From: Paenarthrobacter histidinolovorans
GTDB taxonomy: Bacteria; Actinomycetota; Actinomycetes; Actinomycetales; Micrococcaceae
Direction: 5' to 3'
Assembly (NCBI RefSeq): GCF_014647595.1
Contig: NZ_BMPM01000002.1
Location: forward strand, 558,001-622,000
DNA: 64,000 nt
In this document: in pieces, positions 45,153-53,230 of the stretch
How positions within the stretch are numbered: position 1 is the first letter of the stretch
Layout of the letters: every line of letters begins with the position of its first letter
Notes under the pieces: generated by a model
Database searches by the model: none
What the model was told of the DNA's origin: nothing
What the model saw: only the letters and a program-made list of their open reading frames with translations
Program-made: the position numbers and the translations under genes

Positions 45153-45397
45153 GCGCCGCGGCACCGCCCGCCTACTGCGGGCACTGCGGAGGTGACGGCC
45201 CGACGTCGGACGCCCACCAAAGCTGCCGTCAGCAGTTGGCGCTGGAGCCGCCCCGCTTTTGCCCGCAATGCCGCAGACGGATGAAAGTCCAGGTCACGCC
45301 GCTGCTTTGGACGGCGGAATGCTCGCGGCACGGACTTTTGGGTCCGGCCGTTGGTACGCGCCCCGGGGCAGTATCCACGCACACTGCGCCTGGGTAG
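45149..45397 (+). CDS. bsaP: BsaP-like biotin synthase auxiliary protein
   Basis: A small cysteine-rich protein of 82 residues. Cysteines lie in [33 protein letters not shown] and AECSRHG, which fits the mycobacterial BsaP family (C-x2-C-R-R-R-M...W-T-A-x-C-S-R-H-G). BsaP is known to be needed by actinobacterial type biotin synthases to regenerate their [2Fe-2S] cluster. Here the GTG start overlaps the bioB stop by four bases, so expression is coupled. The last 15 residues are unremarkable. Confidence 0.82.
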   Translation: MSAAAPPAYCGHCGGDGPTSDAHQSCRQQLALEPPRFCPQCRRRMKVQVTPLLWTAECSRHGLLGPAVGTRPGAVSTHTAPG

Positions 45398-45407
45398 GCT
45401 GGTTGCC

Positions 45408-45887
45408 ATGGGCGAGAGCCGGGACCTGCTGACGCCGGAGCAGCGCAGCCGCAACATGGCCAAAATCCGGGGAAAGAACACCAAGCCGGAGTTGCTGGTC
45501 CGCAGGATTCTGCATGCCAAGGGCTACAGGTACCGTCTGCACGGCCAGTCCGGCAGGACCAAGCTCCCCGGCCGGCCCGATCTGGTGTTTGCCGGCCGGC
45601 GCAAGGTCATCTTTGTGAACGGCTGCTTCTGGCATTTCCACGACTGCAAGGTTGGCCTGCATGCTCCCGCCGCGAATGCGGATTTCTGGGCAGCCAAGCG
45701 CAGCCGGACCCGGGAACGGGATGCACAGCAACGGGAGCAGCTTGGTGCGTACGGCTGGGAGGTGCTGACGGTGTGGGAATGCGAACTGAAGGACCTTCCG
45801 GTTCTCGAAAACCGGTTGACGGATTTTTTGGGGTCGCGCGCCGGTTACGGCCTGGACGACGTTGAGGGGGCAGACTCGACGGGGTGA
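45408..45887 (+). CDS. vsr: Very short patch repair (Vsr) endonuclease
   Basis: A protein of 159 residues with the Vsr fold. It has the N-terminal LTPEQRSRNMAKIRGKNTKP, the catalytic Asp in LPGRPDLVFAGRRKVIFVNG, and the zinc-site region GCFWHFHDCKVGLHAPA. It nicks next to T:G mismatches left by deamination of 5-methylcytosine. ATG 45408 begins MGESRDLLTP; the gene starts 11 bases after bsaP. No cytosine methyltransferase gene lies nearby, so it is orphaned here. The last 43 bases overlap a small convergent membrane protein gene. Confidence 0.9.
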   Translation: MGESRDLLTPEQRSRNMAKIRGKNTKPELLVRRILHAKGYRYRLHGQSGRTKLPGRPDLVFAGRRKVIFVNGCFWHFHDCKVGLHAPAANADFWAAKRSRTRERDAQQREQLGAYGWEVLTVWECELKDLPVLENRLTDFLGSRAGYGLDDVEGADSTG

Positions 45888-46018
45888 TCGGAACCCACAC
45901 TGTGGGATCCCTGCTCCCAGAGAGCGTAGGCTGCGGTCCCGCCGATGCCGAGAAGGGTCGCCATGCAGAAGGCGATGATGACCATCAGCCCAGGTGATGG
46001 TCGAGCACCACTGTCCAT
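45845..46018 (-). CDS. Small single-span membrane protein
   Basis: A protein of 57 residues: MDSGARPSPGLMVIIAFCMA, then TLLGIGGTAAYALWEQ and a polar, Ser-rich tail. It has one membrane helix near its N-terminus. The ATG at 46016-46018 (reverse) is preceded by GAGGGG with five bases between. The stop is TAA at 45845-45847. Its end overlaps the convergent vsr gene by 43 bases. I do not recognise a family. The 300-base gap downstream of vsr would otherwise be empty. Confidence 0.55.
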   Translation of the reverse strand: MDSGARPSPGLMVIIAFCMATLLGIGGTAAYALWEQGSHSVGSDHPVESAPSTSSRP

Positions 46019-46222
46019 GCTGTTCCCCTCTCCTTGATCGGCGTCTGAAGGTCTCCCTGATCAGGGATTTCTTCTGTTCTGCCCCACTCTGCGGCCCCGG
46101 TATCAAGACTCCCTCTGAGTCCGCTCAAGATTGGATCAAGCTTTGCTTTTATGGCACTTCCGCTGTTCCGCGGGTTCTACTGTTGAAGCGTGAATCCAAT
46201 GTTCGGAGGCGGGAGGGGTTTG

Positions 46223-46603
46223 GTGTCTGAGTATGACGAGTGCACAGACGCCCTGGTGGATCACACCGTTCTCACCGGCCTCCAGGCCGAGCTCGGCGGC
46301 GACCCGACCATCATCCACGCGTTTGTCCGCAACTATGTGGCCTTGTTGCCTTGGCGGGTTTCCCGGCTGCACCGCGCCCTGGACAATCTGGACATCGATG
46401 ACGCCATGGACGCTGTCCTTAGCCTTAAAACGTCAAGCCATATGGTGGGTGCGATCTGTATGGACCGCTTGGCGACGGAACTGGAAATGAGCATCCGGCT
46501 GGTGCCCGCTGCCGATCACCTGCACGAACTCACTGATCAGGTCCGCGCGATCGAGAACTTCGTCTTTGGGACAATCCGCGAGCTGGAAACCCCGATTCCA
46601 TAA
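46223..46603 (+). CDS. HPt-like protein without the phospho-acceptor histidine
   Basis: A helical protein of 126 residues related to histidine phosphotransfer domains (DPTIIHAFVRNYVALLPWRV, then LDIDDAMDAVLSLKTSSHMV and GAICMDRLATELEMSIRL). In HPt proteins the motif is A-H-x-L-K-G-S; here it is VLSLKTSS, so Leu replaces the phosphorylated His and Thr replaces Gly. It would bind response regulators but not transfer phosphate. GTG 46223 has GGAGGGG a few bases upstream; earlier in-frame starts at 46190 or 46199 are possible. The gene is alone; the closest two-component system is 9 kb away. Confidence 0.75.
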   Translation: MSEYDECTDALVDHTVLTGLQAELGGDPTIIHAFVRNYVALLPWRVSRLHRALDNLDIDDAMDAVLSLKTSSHMVGAICMDRLATELEMSIRLVPAADHLHELTDQVRAIENFVFGTIRELETPIP

Positions 46604-46631
46604 AGTTCTTCACCTTATTGAAGAGAAACCA

Positions 46632-46676
46632 TTGACTCGCTAAAAATCTTCACTATAGTTGTGTGAGTTAGCTCAC
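46632..46676 (+). promoter_or_regulatory. Promoter and operator of the XRE-cupin regulator
   Basis: TTGACT (46632-46637) and TATAGT (46654-46659) are 16 bases apart. An inverted repeat GTGAG-N4-CTCAC (46663-46676) lies at the predicted transcription start. TCTTCAC occurs at 46607-46613 and again at 46647-46653, and may be a second binding motif. Self-control by the XRE protein is inferred. Confidence 0.65.
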
Positions 46677-46693
46677 CAACGAAGGATGCGGCA

Positions 46694-47293
46694 ATGACCA
46701 CCGAGACTCCTGCCCCACCAGCCACCAGCGAACTGCTGGCGACTGTAGGTAACAAGGTGCGCACCATGCGCAAGGCAAAGGGCATGACCCTCGCCCAACT
46801 CTCGGACATTACGGGCCTCAGCCAGGCAATCGTCAGCCAGATCGAACGCGGCATGGCCAACCCTTCCTTCACCACCTTGGCGCAGCTGGCCCACGGCCTG
46901 GACATCCCCGTAGGGAGATTCTTCATCGGCCAGGAAGAATCAAAGTCCCCCGTGGTCCGCAGATCCGATCGACGCAACCTGAAGAACGTCACCCGCGAAT
47001 CGGTGGGTGAAGCAGTGCACGAGCTGCTCACCCCGAACCGCGATGGAAGCATCGAAGCTCAATGGATCAGCACGCCCCCAGGGCACGACACCAGCGACAC
47101 CCCTTTCACCCACAGCGGTGAAGAGTTCTGCTACATCATCTCCGGCCGTAAAGACGTCTATTTGAACGGCGTCTGCTACAGCCTTGAAGAGGGCGACTCC
47201 ATCACCTACTCCTCAGAGATCCCCCACTGGTACAAGAACAGCTACGAAGAGGTATGCGTAGCCATCTGGGTCAACGCACCACACGCGTGGTAA
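46694..47293 (+). CDS. XRE family regulator with cupin sensor domain
   Basis: A protein of 199 residues. Residues about 15-75 are an HTH-XRE domain (VRTMRKAKGMTLAQLSDITG, then LSQAIVSQIERGMANPSFTT). Residues about 110-195 are a small cupin (HSGEEFCYIISGRKDVYLNG, ending EEGDSITYSSEIPHWYKNS). Such proteins, like PuuR or SutR, sense a metabolite and control catabolic genes. It is the first gene of the plus-strand cluster and has an inverted repeat at its own start. ATG 46694 has GAAGGA upstream. Confidence 0.9.
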   Translation: MTTETPAPPATSELLATVGNKVRTMRKAKGMTLAQLSDITGLSQAIVSQIERGMANPSFTTLAQLAHGLDIPVGRFFIGQEESKSPVVRRSDRRNLKNVTRESVGEAVHELLTPNRDGSIEAQWISTPPGHDTSDTPFTHSGEEFCYIISGRKDVYLNGVCYSLEEGDSITYSSEIPHWYKNSYEEVCVAIWVNAPHAW

Positions 47294-47383
47294 CCCTGCC
47301 GCCGTACAACGGCGCAGGCGTTGTCCCTTAACCGTCCGGGCACGAACACGTGGCCGCTGACACTCCTTGCCACTTTCGCATCA

Positions 47384-47436
47384 AACGCCTCCAACAGGCG
47401 TTCCTGCGTCATACCCTCCCACGCCCTTTCGGGCGT
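47384..47436 (+). promoter_or_regulatory. Two stem-loops in the leader of the MHS transporter gene
   Basis: AACGCCT-N5-AGGCGTT (47384-47402) and ACGCCC-TTTC-GGGCGT (47421-47436) are perfect hairpins in the 162-base gap before the MHS gene, the second lying a few bases upstream of its AAGGA ribosome site. They may stop transcription from the regulator, or regulate expression of the transporter operon. Confidence 0.5.
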
Positions 47437-47454
47437 CAGCGTAAGGACACTCCC

Positions 47455-48783
47455 ATGCTCGATATCCAAACGGACAACGTAGTCCCCTCACCCAAGAGCC
47501 AGCACCCTTCTGCCCCGAAGAACGCCAGATTCACCCCCGAAGTCCGCAAGGGCCTCCTCGGGCTGGGCCTGGGCAACGCCCTTGAATGGTATGACTGGAT
47601 GGTCTTCGGCCTCCTGTCAGCCTTCATTGGCCCCAACTTCTTCCCCAATACCGATCCCCTCTCAGCAACGCTGAACGCCTTGGCTGTGTTCGCCGTCGGA
47701 TTCGCGTTCCGTCCTTTGGGCGGCATCCTCCTGGGCACGCTGGCGGACCGGATCGGCCGGCGCCGGGTCATGCTCCTGTCCATCATGCTGATGGCCGGTA
47801 CCACCCTCATCATTGCCATCACCCCGAGTTACGCCACCATCGGCCCTGCCGCCGGCATCATCCTCCTGCTGTGCCGTGTACTGCAGGGAATCTCGACGGG
47901 CATCGAAGCTCCGCTCTCCACGTCCCACGCGGTGGAACTGGCACCGGAAGGCCGCGAAGGATACGTCGCCGGCATCATGTCCTTCTATGTGAACATCGGC
48001 ATCCTCATGGCCTCCTTGGTCAGCTTCCTCTGCAGCCTGGTCATCGGCGGAACCGCGATGGGCGAGTGGGGATGGCGGGTGCCGTTCATCATCGGCGCCC
48101 TCTTCGGCTTCGTGGTGCTGTACCTTCGCCGTTCCCTCCCGGAAACCCTCAAGCAGGAGGACATGGCGAGCAACACGCCCCGCGCTGTGTGGAAGGGCGT
48201 CGGCAAGCACTGGTTGTCCGTCCTGGCCATCATCTTCGTGGTGGGCGCAGCACAGGCCTACAACTACGCCTGGAACGTCGGCCTCCCCAGCGCCGCACGC
48301 AGCGGATTCAAGGAAGACCCCACGGCGGTGTTCGCCCTCACTACCATCCTGGGCGTCATCCTGGTGGTTGGCAGTTGGGTCATCGGAAAGCTCGCCGACG
48401 GCAAAGCGATGTCCACATGGTTCCTGGTCACCCGCATCCTCGCCATCCCGGCGGTCTTCCTGATGCTGCTCTACGTGCAGCCCGGCATCGGCGGCTTCGC
48501 AGCAGTCCTCCTGGGCGGCTCGATCGTCCTGGTGCTCAACATGACCCTCTACAACGTGGTCAGCTCCTCCCTGATGCCCAAGAACATCCGCGGCACCGGT
48601 GTGGCCCTCGGCTACGGCATAGGCGTTGCCCTCTTCGGCGGAACTGCCTCCTACCTCCTGGTCTGGTTCCAATCCCTGAACCTCAGCTGGATCTTCCCGG
48701 TCTACGTGGCCGTCCTGTCCATCCTCAGCATCGTTTTCTACATCGCCGCCCGCCGCTCCAACGGCATCTTCGTCGGCAAGTAA
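47455..48783 (+). CDS. MFS transporter, metabolite:H+ symporter (MHS) family
   Basis: A transporter of 442 residues with 12 membrane segments. The MHS start is GLGNALEWYDWMVFGLLSAF, with the loop GTLADRIGRRRVMLLSIMLM and GISTGIEAPLSTSHAVELAP after it. MHS carriers import organic acids such as citrate, shikimate, alpha-ketoglutarate, tricarballylate or proline/betaine. ATG 47455 has AAGGA six to ten bases upstream. It is the first structural gene of the cluster; the flavoprotein follows after nine bases. An acidic substrate that is then CoA-activated is the logical inference. Confidence 0.85.
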   Translation: MLDIQTDNVVPSPKSQHPSAPKNARFTPEVRKGLLGLGLGNALEWYDWMVFGLLSAFIGPNFFPNTDPLSATLNALAVFAVGFAFRPLGGILLGTLADRIGRRRVMLLSIMLMAGTTLIIAITPSYATIGPAAGIILLLCRVLQGISTGIEAPLSTSHAVELAPEGREGYVAGIMSFYVNIGILMASLVSFLCSLVIGGTAMGEWGWRVPFIIGALFGFVVLYLRRSLPETLKQEDMASNTPRAVWKGVGKHWLSVLAIIFVVGAAQAYNYAWNVGLPSAARSGFKEDPTAVFALTTILGVILVVGSWVIGKLADGKAMSTWFLVTRILAIPAVFLMLLYVQPGIGGFAAVLLGGSIVLVLNMTLYNVVSSSLMPKNIRGTGVALGYGIGVALFGGTASYLLVWFQSLNLSWIFPVYVAVLSILSIVFYIAARRSNGIFVGK

Positions 48784-48792
48784 GGACTCACC

Positions 48793-50175
48793 ATGAACCC
48801 GCTCGAACACAACACGTCCCTCGAACTCAGCACCACGACGGCGGACCTCACCGCCCCGGTCATCTCCCGTTCCGATGTCCTGGTGGTTGGTGGTGGTCCC
48901 GCAGGTGTGGCCGCCGCCGTCACTGCGGCCCGCTCCGGCGCCAAGGTCACCCTCCTGGAACGCTATTCATCCTTGGGCGGCCTCGCTTCCGGCGGCTTGG
49001 TCCTGGTGCTCGATGACATGATCAACGGCCAGGAAATCACGGTCACTGGCATCGTCTCCGAATACGTTGAACGCCTGCAGAAGCTCGGCCTGGCAATCGT
49101 CCCGCCGGCCGATGACCGGAAGACCTCCGAGGAACTCTGGAACAAATGGGGCCGCTACGGCACCTTCGACTTCCACTCCCACACCAATCCCAAGCCCATC
49201 TGCTACGCCGCCGCCTTCGACCCCGACGGCTGGAAGCGCGTCTCCAACGACCTCGTCCGCGAAGCCGGAGTGGACCTCCGCCTGCACTCCTGGTTCTCCC
49301 GTCCCATCGTGGACAACGGCGTGATCAAGGGCGTCATCTGCGAAACCAAGCTCGGCCCGCAGGCCTTCATGGCCGACGTCGTCATTGACACCACCGGCGA
49401 CATCGACGTCGCTTCCCGTGCCGGCGCCAGCTACGCCAAGGACAACTACCTCACCACGCTGGTCTTCCGCCTGGGCAACGTGGACACCAAGGCCGCAGAA
49501 GCCTTCGAACAAGCCAACCCGAAGGAAGCCCGCGCCATCAACCGCAAGATCAAGCGCCTCCTCGGCGGCGCCTGGGAGCTGTGGTGGCTCAAGACCCCCA
49601 TCGACGGCGTGGTCTGGTGCAACGCCCCGCACATGAGCGGTTTCGACGGGGTCGATCCTGCCGACATGACCGCGGCAGAGTTCGCTGCCCGCGACCGGAT
49701 CTCCGAGGCCGTGGATTACGTCCGCGCCAACCTCCCCGGCTTCGAAAACTGCTACATGCTGGACGTCGCCTCACAGATGGGAGTCCGCCAGACCCGGCTC
49801 CTGCAAGGCGAATACGTCATGACCAAGGACGACGTCACCCAGCGCCGCCACTTCGCGGACACGGTGGCCCGCGGCAGGGACTACTACTACCCCTACCGCT
49901 CCCTGCTGCCCAAGGAAGTGGACCAGTTGCTGGTAGCCGGCCGCCACTACTCCGCAACACCGGAGGCGCAGAAGATGTCCCGCGAGATCCCGCCCTGCAT
50001 GGCGATGGGCCAAGCCGTTGGCGTCGCGGCGGCTCTCGCCGTCGAAAACAACGTCCTGGTCCGCGATGTCGCGGCAGCGGACATCCAGCAGGGCATGCGC
50101 CGCCACGGCGCAGACCCGGGCGACGTCCCGTCGTCGAACGCTACCGTCGACGCAACCGCGGCGGTGCCGGCATGA
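48793..50175 (+). CDS. FAD-dependent oxidoreductase (FAD_oxidored, PF12831 type)
   Basis: A flavoprotein of 460 residues. The dinucleotide motif is DVLVVGGGPAGVAAAVTAAR (G-x-G-x-x-G), followed by LLERYSSLGGLASGG and a C-terminal FAD contact (MGQAVGVAAALAVE). The middle has VDTTGDIDVASRAGASY, typical of the FAD_oxidored group. It probably oxidises the imported acid or a related intermediate, passing electrons to a carrier such as the ferredoxin encoded at the end of the operon. The stop overlaps the CoA transferase start by four bases. Confidence 0.85.
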   Translation: MNPLEHNTSLELSTTTADLTAPVISRSDVLVVGGGPAGVAAAVTAARSGAKVTLLERYSSLGGLASGGLVLVLDDMINGQEITVTGIVSEYVERLQKLGLAIVPPADDRKTSEELWNKWGRYGTFDFHSHTNPKPICYAAAFDPDGWKRVSNDLVREAGVDLRLHSWFSRPIVDNGVIKGVICETKLGPQAFMADVVIDTTGDIDVASRAGASYAKDNYLTTLVFRLGNVDTKAAEAFEQANPKEARAINRKIKRLLGGAWELWWLKTPIDGVVWCNAPHMSGFDGVDPADMTAAEFAARDRISEAVDYVRANLPGFENCYMLDVASQMGVRQTRLLQGEYVMTKDDVTQRRHFADTVARGRDYYYPYRSLLPKEVDQLLVAGRHYSATPEAQKMSREIPPCMAMGQAVGVAAALAVENNVLVRDVAAADIQQGMRRHGADPGDVPSSNATVDATAAVPA

Positions 50176-51422
50176 GCACCGTGACCCTGGATCAAGCAGA
50201 ACCCACGACGACGCCACTCGCCGCAGTGTCCCCGGCACCGGTAGCGCTCCCGCTGGAGGGCATCAGGATCGTGGACTTCACGCAGGTGTTCATGGGACCG
50301 TCCTGCACCCAGTTGCTGGGCGACTACGGCGCCGACATCATCAAGGTGGAACGCCCCGGCGCCGGTGACATTTCGCGCAACTCGTTCCCGGACCAGGACG
50401 GCCAGGACAACCCGATCTTCCTGTCCATCAACCGGAACAAGCGCAGCGTCTCCGTGGACACCCGCACCGAAGAAGGCCGCGACGTGCTGCACCGGCTCAT
50501 GGCCGACGCGGACGTTGTGGTCAGCAACTTCCGTTCCGGCGTCATGGAACGGATGGGCTTCGGCTACGAGGAACTCAAGCAACGCAATCCCGGGATCATC
50601 TGGGCCTCCGGAACCGGCTTCGGCCCCGAAGGACCCTACTCCCACAAGGGCGGCCAGGACGCGATCGCGCAGGCCTACTCCGGCGTGATGTGGCGGCGCG
50701 AGTCCGAGGACACCAAGCCGGCCATCTACCCCACCACCCTGTGCGACTACATCACTGGCATGCACCTCATGCAGGGCATCCTGCTGGCTTTGCGCACCCG
50801 GGAAACCTCCGGTGTCGGCCAGAAAGTGGAGGTCACCATGTACGACTCCATGCTGCACCTCCAGATGCAGGAAGCCTGCATGCAGCTCAACCGCGGCTAC
50901 GAGGTCAACTGGGGTGCCATGCCATTGAGCGGGGTCTTCGAAACCACCGACGGTGCCGTGTGCATGGTGGGCGGTTTCACCCCGGACCCGTTGGCACGGA
51001 TCTCCGATGCGCTGGACCTCGACGAGGACCTCACAGAACGGCCCGGGTTCGCCACCCTGGAACAACAGTTCAAGAACAAACCCGCCCTCCAGGCCATCTT
51101 CCGGGAACACTTCGCCACCAACACCACCGAATACTGGACCGCGAAGCTTGAAGAACAGGGCCTCCTGAACGCCCCCGTGCACACCCTGGAGCAAGCCCTC
51201 GCCGACGCGCAGACCGAAGCCAACGGGATGATCGTCGAAGCCGAACACCCAAGCGTGGGCACGGTGAAAATGCTCAATGCGCCCATCCGGCTCTCCGCGA
51301 CGCCTCCCACCATCCGTCGGGCAGCACCCCGGCTGGGCGAGCACAACGTCGAGGTCCTGTTGGAGAACGGCTTCGATGAGGAAACCATCGAACGCCTGCA
51401 GCAGCTGGGAGTCCTGCGATGA
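50172..51422 (+). CDS. CoA transferase, CaiB/Frc family (class III)
   Basis: A protein of 416 residues with the CaiB/BaiF fold. The core has IRIVDFTQVFMGPSCTQLLG, DYGADIIKVERPGAGD, FLSINRNKRSVSVDTRT and GTGFGPEGPYSHKGGQDAIA, with an acidic active-site residue region (catalytic Asp) typical of the family. It transfers CoA between carboxylic acids, activating the substrate acid. It overlaps its neighbours on both sides by four bases, so it is part of a tightly coupled set. The acid is not identified. Confidence 0.9.
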   Translation: MSTVTLDQAEPTTTPLAAVSPAPVALPLEGIRIVDFTQVFMGPSCTQLLGDYGADIIKVERPGAGDISRNSFPDQDGQDNPIFLSINRNKRSVSVDTRTEEGRDVLHRLMADADVVVSNFRSGVMERMGFGYEELKQRNPGIIWASGTGFGPEGPYSHKGGQDAIAQAYSGVMWRRESEDTKPAIYPTTLCDYITGMHLMQGILLALRTRETSGVGQKVEVTMYDSMLHLQMQEACMQLNRGYEVNWGAMPLSGVFETTDGAVCMVGGFTPDPLARISDALDLDEDLTERPGFATLEQQFKNKPALQAIFREHFATNTTEYWTAKLEEQGLLNAPVHTLEQALADAQTEANGMIVEAEHPSVGTVKMLNAPIRLSATPPTIRRAAPRLGEHNVEVLLENGFDEETIERLQQLGVLR

Positions 51423-52225
51423 GCGCTGTGGTTGAAGAACGCGTGGACGAGGTCACGCTGACGATCACCGGCGGCGTCGCCACCGTGGTCATCGACCGGC
51501 AGGGCGTGCTCAACGCCGTGGACGGCGCCACGCACACACGGCTCAACGAAATCTGGGCCCAACTGGAGGCAGATCCCTCCGTGCGGGCCGTGGTGGTCAC
51601 CGGCGCCGGACCCCGCGCATTCTGCGTTGGCGCCGACATGTCGGCAGACGCCGTGGACAAGACCGGGCTGGAGTACTGGGCCGGCCTGGACCCCAATGGC
51701 TTCGGCGGTCTCAGTCTCCGCACCAGCCTTGACGTTCCAGTCATCGCCCGCGTCAACGGCTACGCCTTGGGCGGCGGCATGGAAATCGTGCTTGGCGCGG
51801 ACATCGTGGTGGCCGCTTCGGGCGCGAAGTTCGGCTTGACCGAACCCCGGGTTGGGCGCTTGGCGCTCGACGGCGGCATCCACCAGCTGGTGCGACGTGT
51901 CCCCTACACGCAGGCCATGGGAATGCTGCTGACCGGACGCAAGGCCGATGCTGCCGAGATGCAGTCCATGGGGCTCGTCAACGAGGTTGTACCCGCCGGG
52001 GAGCTCGACGCCGCAGTGCAGCGCTGGGTGGACCAGATCCTTGCCTGCGCGCCCACCTCAGTCAGGGCCGTCAAACAGATGGTCACCCAAACCTCGCACC
52101 TCACTGCCAAGGAAGCCCGTGGCATCCGCCTCCCGGCCCTTATGGCCGCGCTGGACAGCGAGGACTCCGCAGAAGGGGTCCGTGCCTTCCAGGAGAAACG
52201 TCCGCCTGTGTGGCCCGGCCGCTGA
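51419..52225 (+). CDS. Enoyl-CoA hydratase/isomerase family protein
   Basis: A crotonase of 268 residues. It has the family core VATVVIDRQGVLNAVDGATH, the oxyanion hole VVTGAGPRAFCVGADMSADA and the second loop INGYALGGGMEIVLGADIVV-like RVNGYALGGGMEIVLGADIV, then FGLTEPRVGRLALDGGIHQL. The two Glu typical of hydratases are partly replaced: the first position is in the G-G-x-M-E region and the second is E in FGLTEPRVG. It should act on the CoA ester made by the preceding enzyme. GTG/ATG overlap with the transferase stop is four bases. Confidence 0.88.
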   Translation: MSAVVEERVDEVTLTITGGVATVVIDRQGVLNAVDGATHTRLNEIWAQLEADPSVRAVVVTGAGPRAFCVGADMSADAVDKTGLEYWAGLDPNGFGGLSLRTSLDVPVIARVNGYALGGGMEIVLGADIVVAASGAKFGLTEPRVGRLALDGGIHQLVRRVPYTQAMGMLLTGRKADAAEMQSMGLVNEVVPAGELDAAVQRWVDQILACAPTSVRAVKQMVTQTSHLTAKEARGIRLPALMAALDSEDSAEGVRAFQEKRPPVWPGR

Positions 52226-52288
52226 GCGCCAGCCCACCACCAGCCACTTCAGGCACCACAGCACCGCATTTGCACTGAAAGGAACCAC

Positions 52289-53230
52289 ATGCCTCTCTCT
52301 TCTGCGCCCAAAAACCGTGAATCCCTGCCGCCCGGGGTGTGGGGCGTTGTCGCCACCCCGTTCCAAGGCAGCACCCTGGACGTGGACCTGGACAGCCTCG
52401 CCGGACTCGTGGAGCACTACCAAGGCATAGGAACAACCGGGCTCACCGTCCTTGGCGTCTTCGGCGAAGCATCCTCCCTGACACCGCAGGAACGCCGCGA
52501 AGTCCTGGAAACGGTCATCGACAGCACCACCCTGCCGCTGGTGGTGGGCATCACCGCGTTGGCCACCCGACCAGCCATCGAAGAAATCCTGGCCGCCCAG
52601 GAGGTCGCCGGTCCGCGCCTCGCCGCAGTGATGGTGCAAGCGAACTCGGCCCGCGCCGAGACAGTCATCGCCCACCTTGATGCCATCCACCGGGCAACAG
52701 GGGCGAAAGTTGTGCTGCAGGACTATCCGCTGGCCAGCGGTGTCAGCATCCCAACACCGGCATTGATCTCCACCGTGAATGCCTGCTCCAGCGTCATAGC
52801 AGTCAAAGCCGAGGCCCCACCCACCAGCGTGGCCGTCGCTGAGCTGAGTGCCGCCGTCGGGGTTTCCGTCTTCGGCGGGCTGGGCGGCCAGGGCCTCCTG
52901 GACGAACTCCTGGCGGGCGCCGCCGGTGCCATGACCGGTTTCTCTTATCCGGAAGCCCTCATTGCCTGCGTGCGGGCATGGCAAGACGAAGGATACGCAG
53001 CCGCCGAGCGCGAACTGCAGCCGTATCTGCCGCTCATCAACTTTGAGCAGCAGGCGAAAGTCGCGCTCGCCATCCGCAAGGAATGCCTCCGCGAACGCGG
53101 CCTCATCAAGGACTCCGGCGTCCGCGCGCCGGCGGCCGGCTTCCCGGGCGTGCTCCGCGAAGCGATGAACGTTCACTTGGCAGAAGCCGCTGCCGCACTG
53201 ACCGCACACACCACGGCAGGGAGTATCTGA
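52289..53230 (+). CDS. Dihydrodipicolinate synthase (DapA) family lyase
   Basis: A protein of 313 residues in the NAL/DHDPS superfamily. The opening VWGVVATPFQGSTLDVDLDS is followed by GLTVLGVFGEASSLTPQERR. The Schiff-base lysine is in SVIAVKAEAPPTS and the conserved tyrosine in KVVLQDYPLASG. The conserved T-T/S-G-E motif is GEAS with F before it. Members condense or cleave pyruvate-type keto acids, or decarboxylate/dehydrate keto-deoxy acids. In a degradative cluster it is probably an aldolase or dehydratase. The ATG stop pair TGATG couples it to the next SDR. Confidence 0.82.
   Translation: MPLSSAPKNRESLPPGVWGVVATPFQGSTLDVDLDSLAGLVEHYQGIGTTGLTVLGVFGEASSLTPQERREVLETVIDSTTLPLVVGITALATRPAIEEILAAQEVAGPRLAAVMVQANSARAETVIAHLDAIHRATGAKVVLQDYPLASGVSIPTPALISTVNACSSVIAVKAEAPPTSVAVAELSAAVGVSVFGGLGGQGLLDELLAGAAGAMTGFSYPEALIACVRAWQDEGYAAAERELQPYLPLINFEQQAKVALAIRKECLRERGLIKDSGVRAPAAGFPGVLREAMNVHLAEAAAALTAHTTAGSI

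Noticed and set aside
48793..50175. Tricarballylate dehydrogenase-type TcuA with MHS transporter TcuC
   Set aside because: The flavoprotein and MHS transporter recall the tcu genes, but there is no TcuB, and CoA transferase, hydratase, lyase and aldehyde dehydrogenase do not belong to that system.
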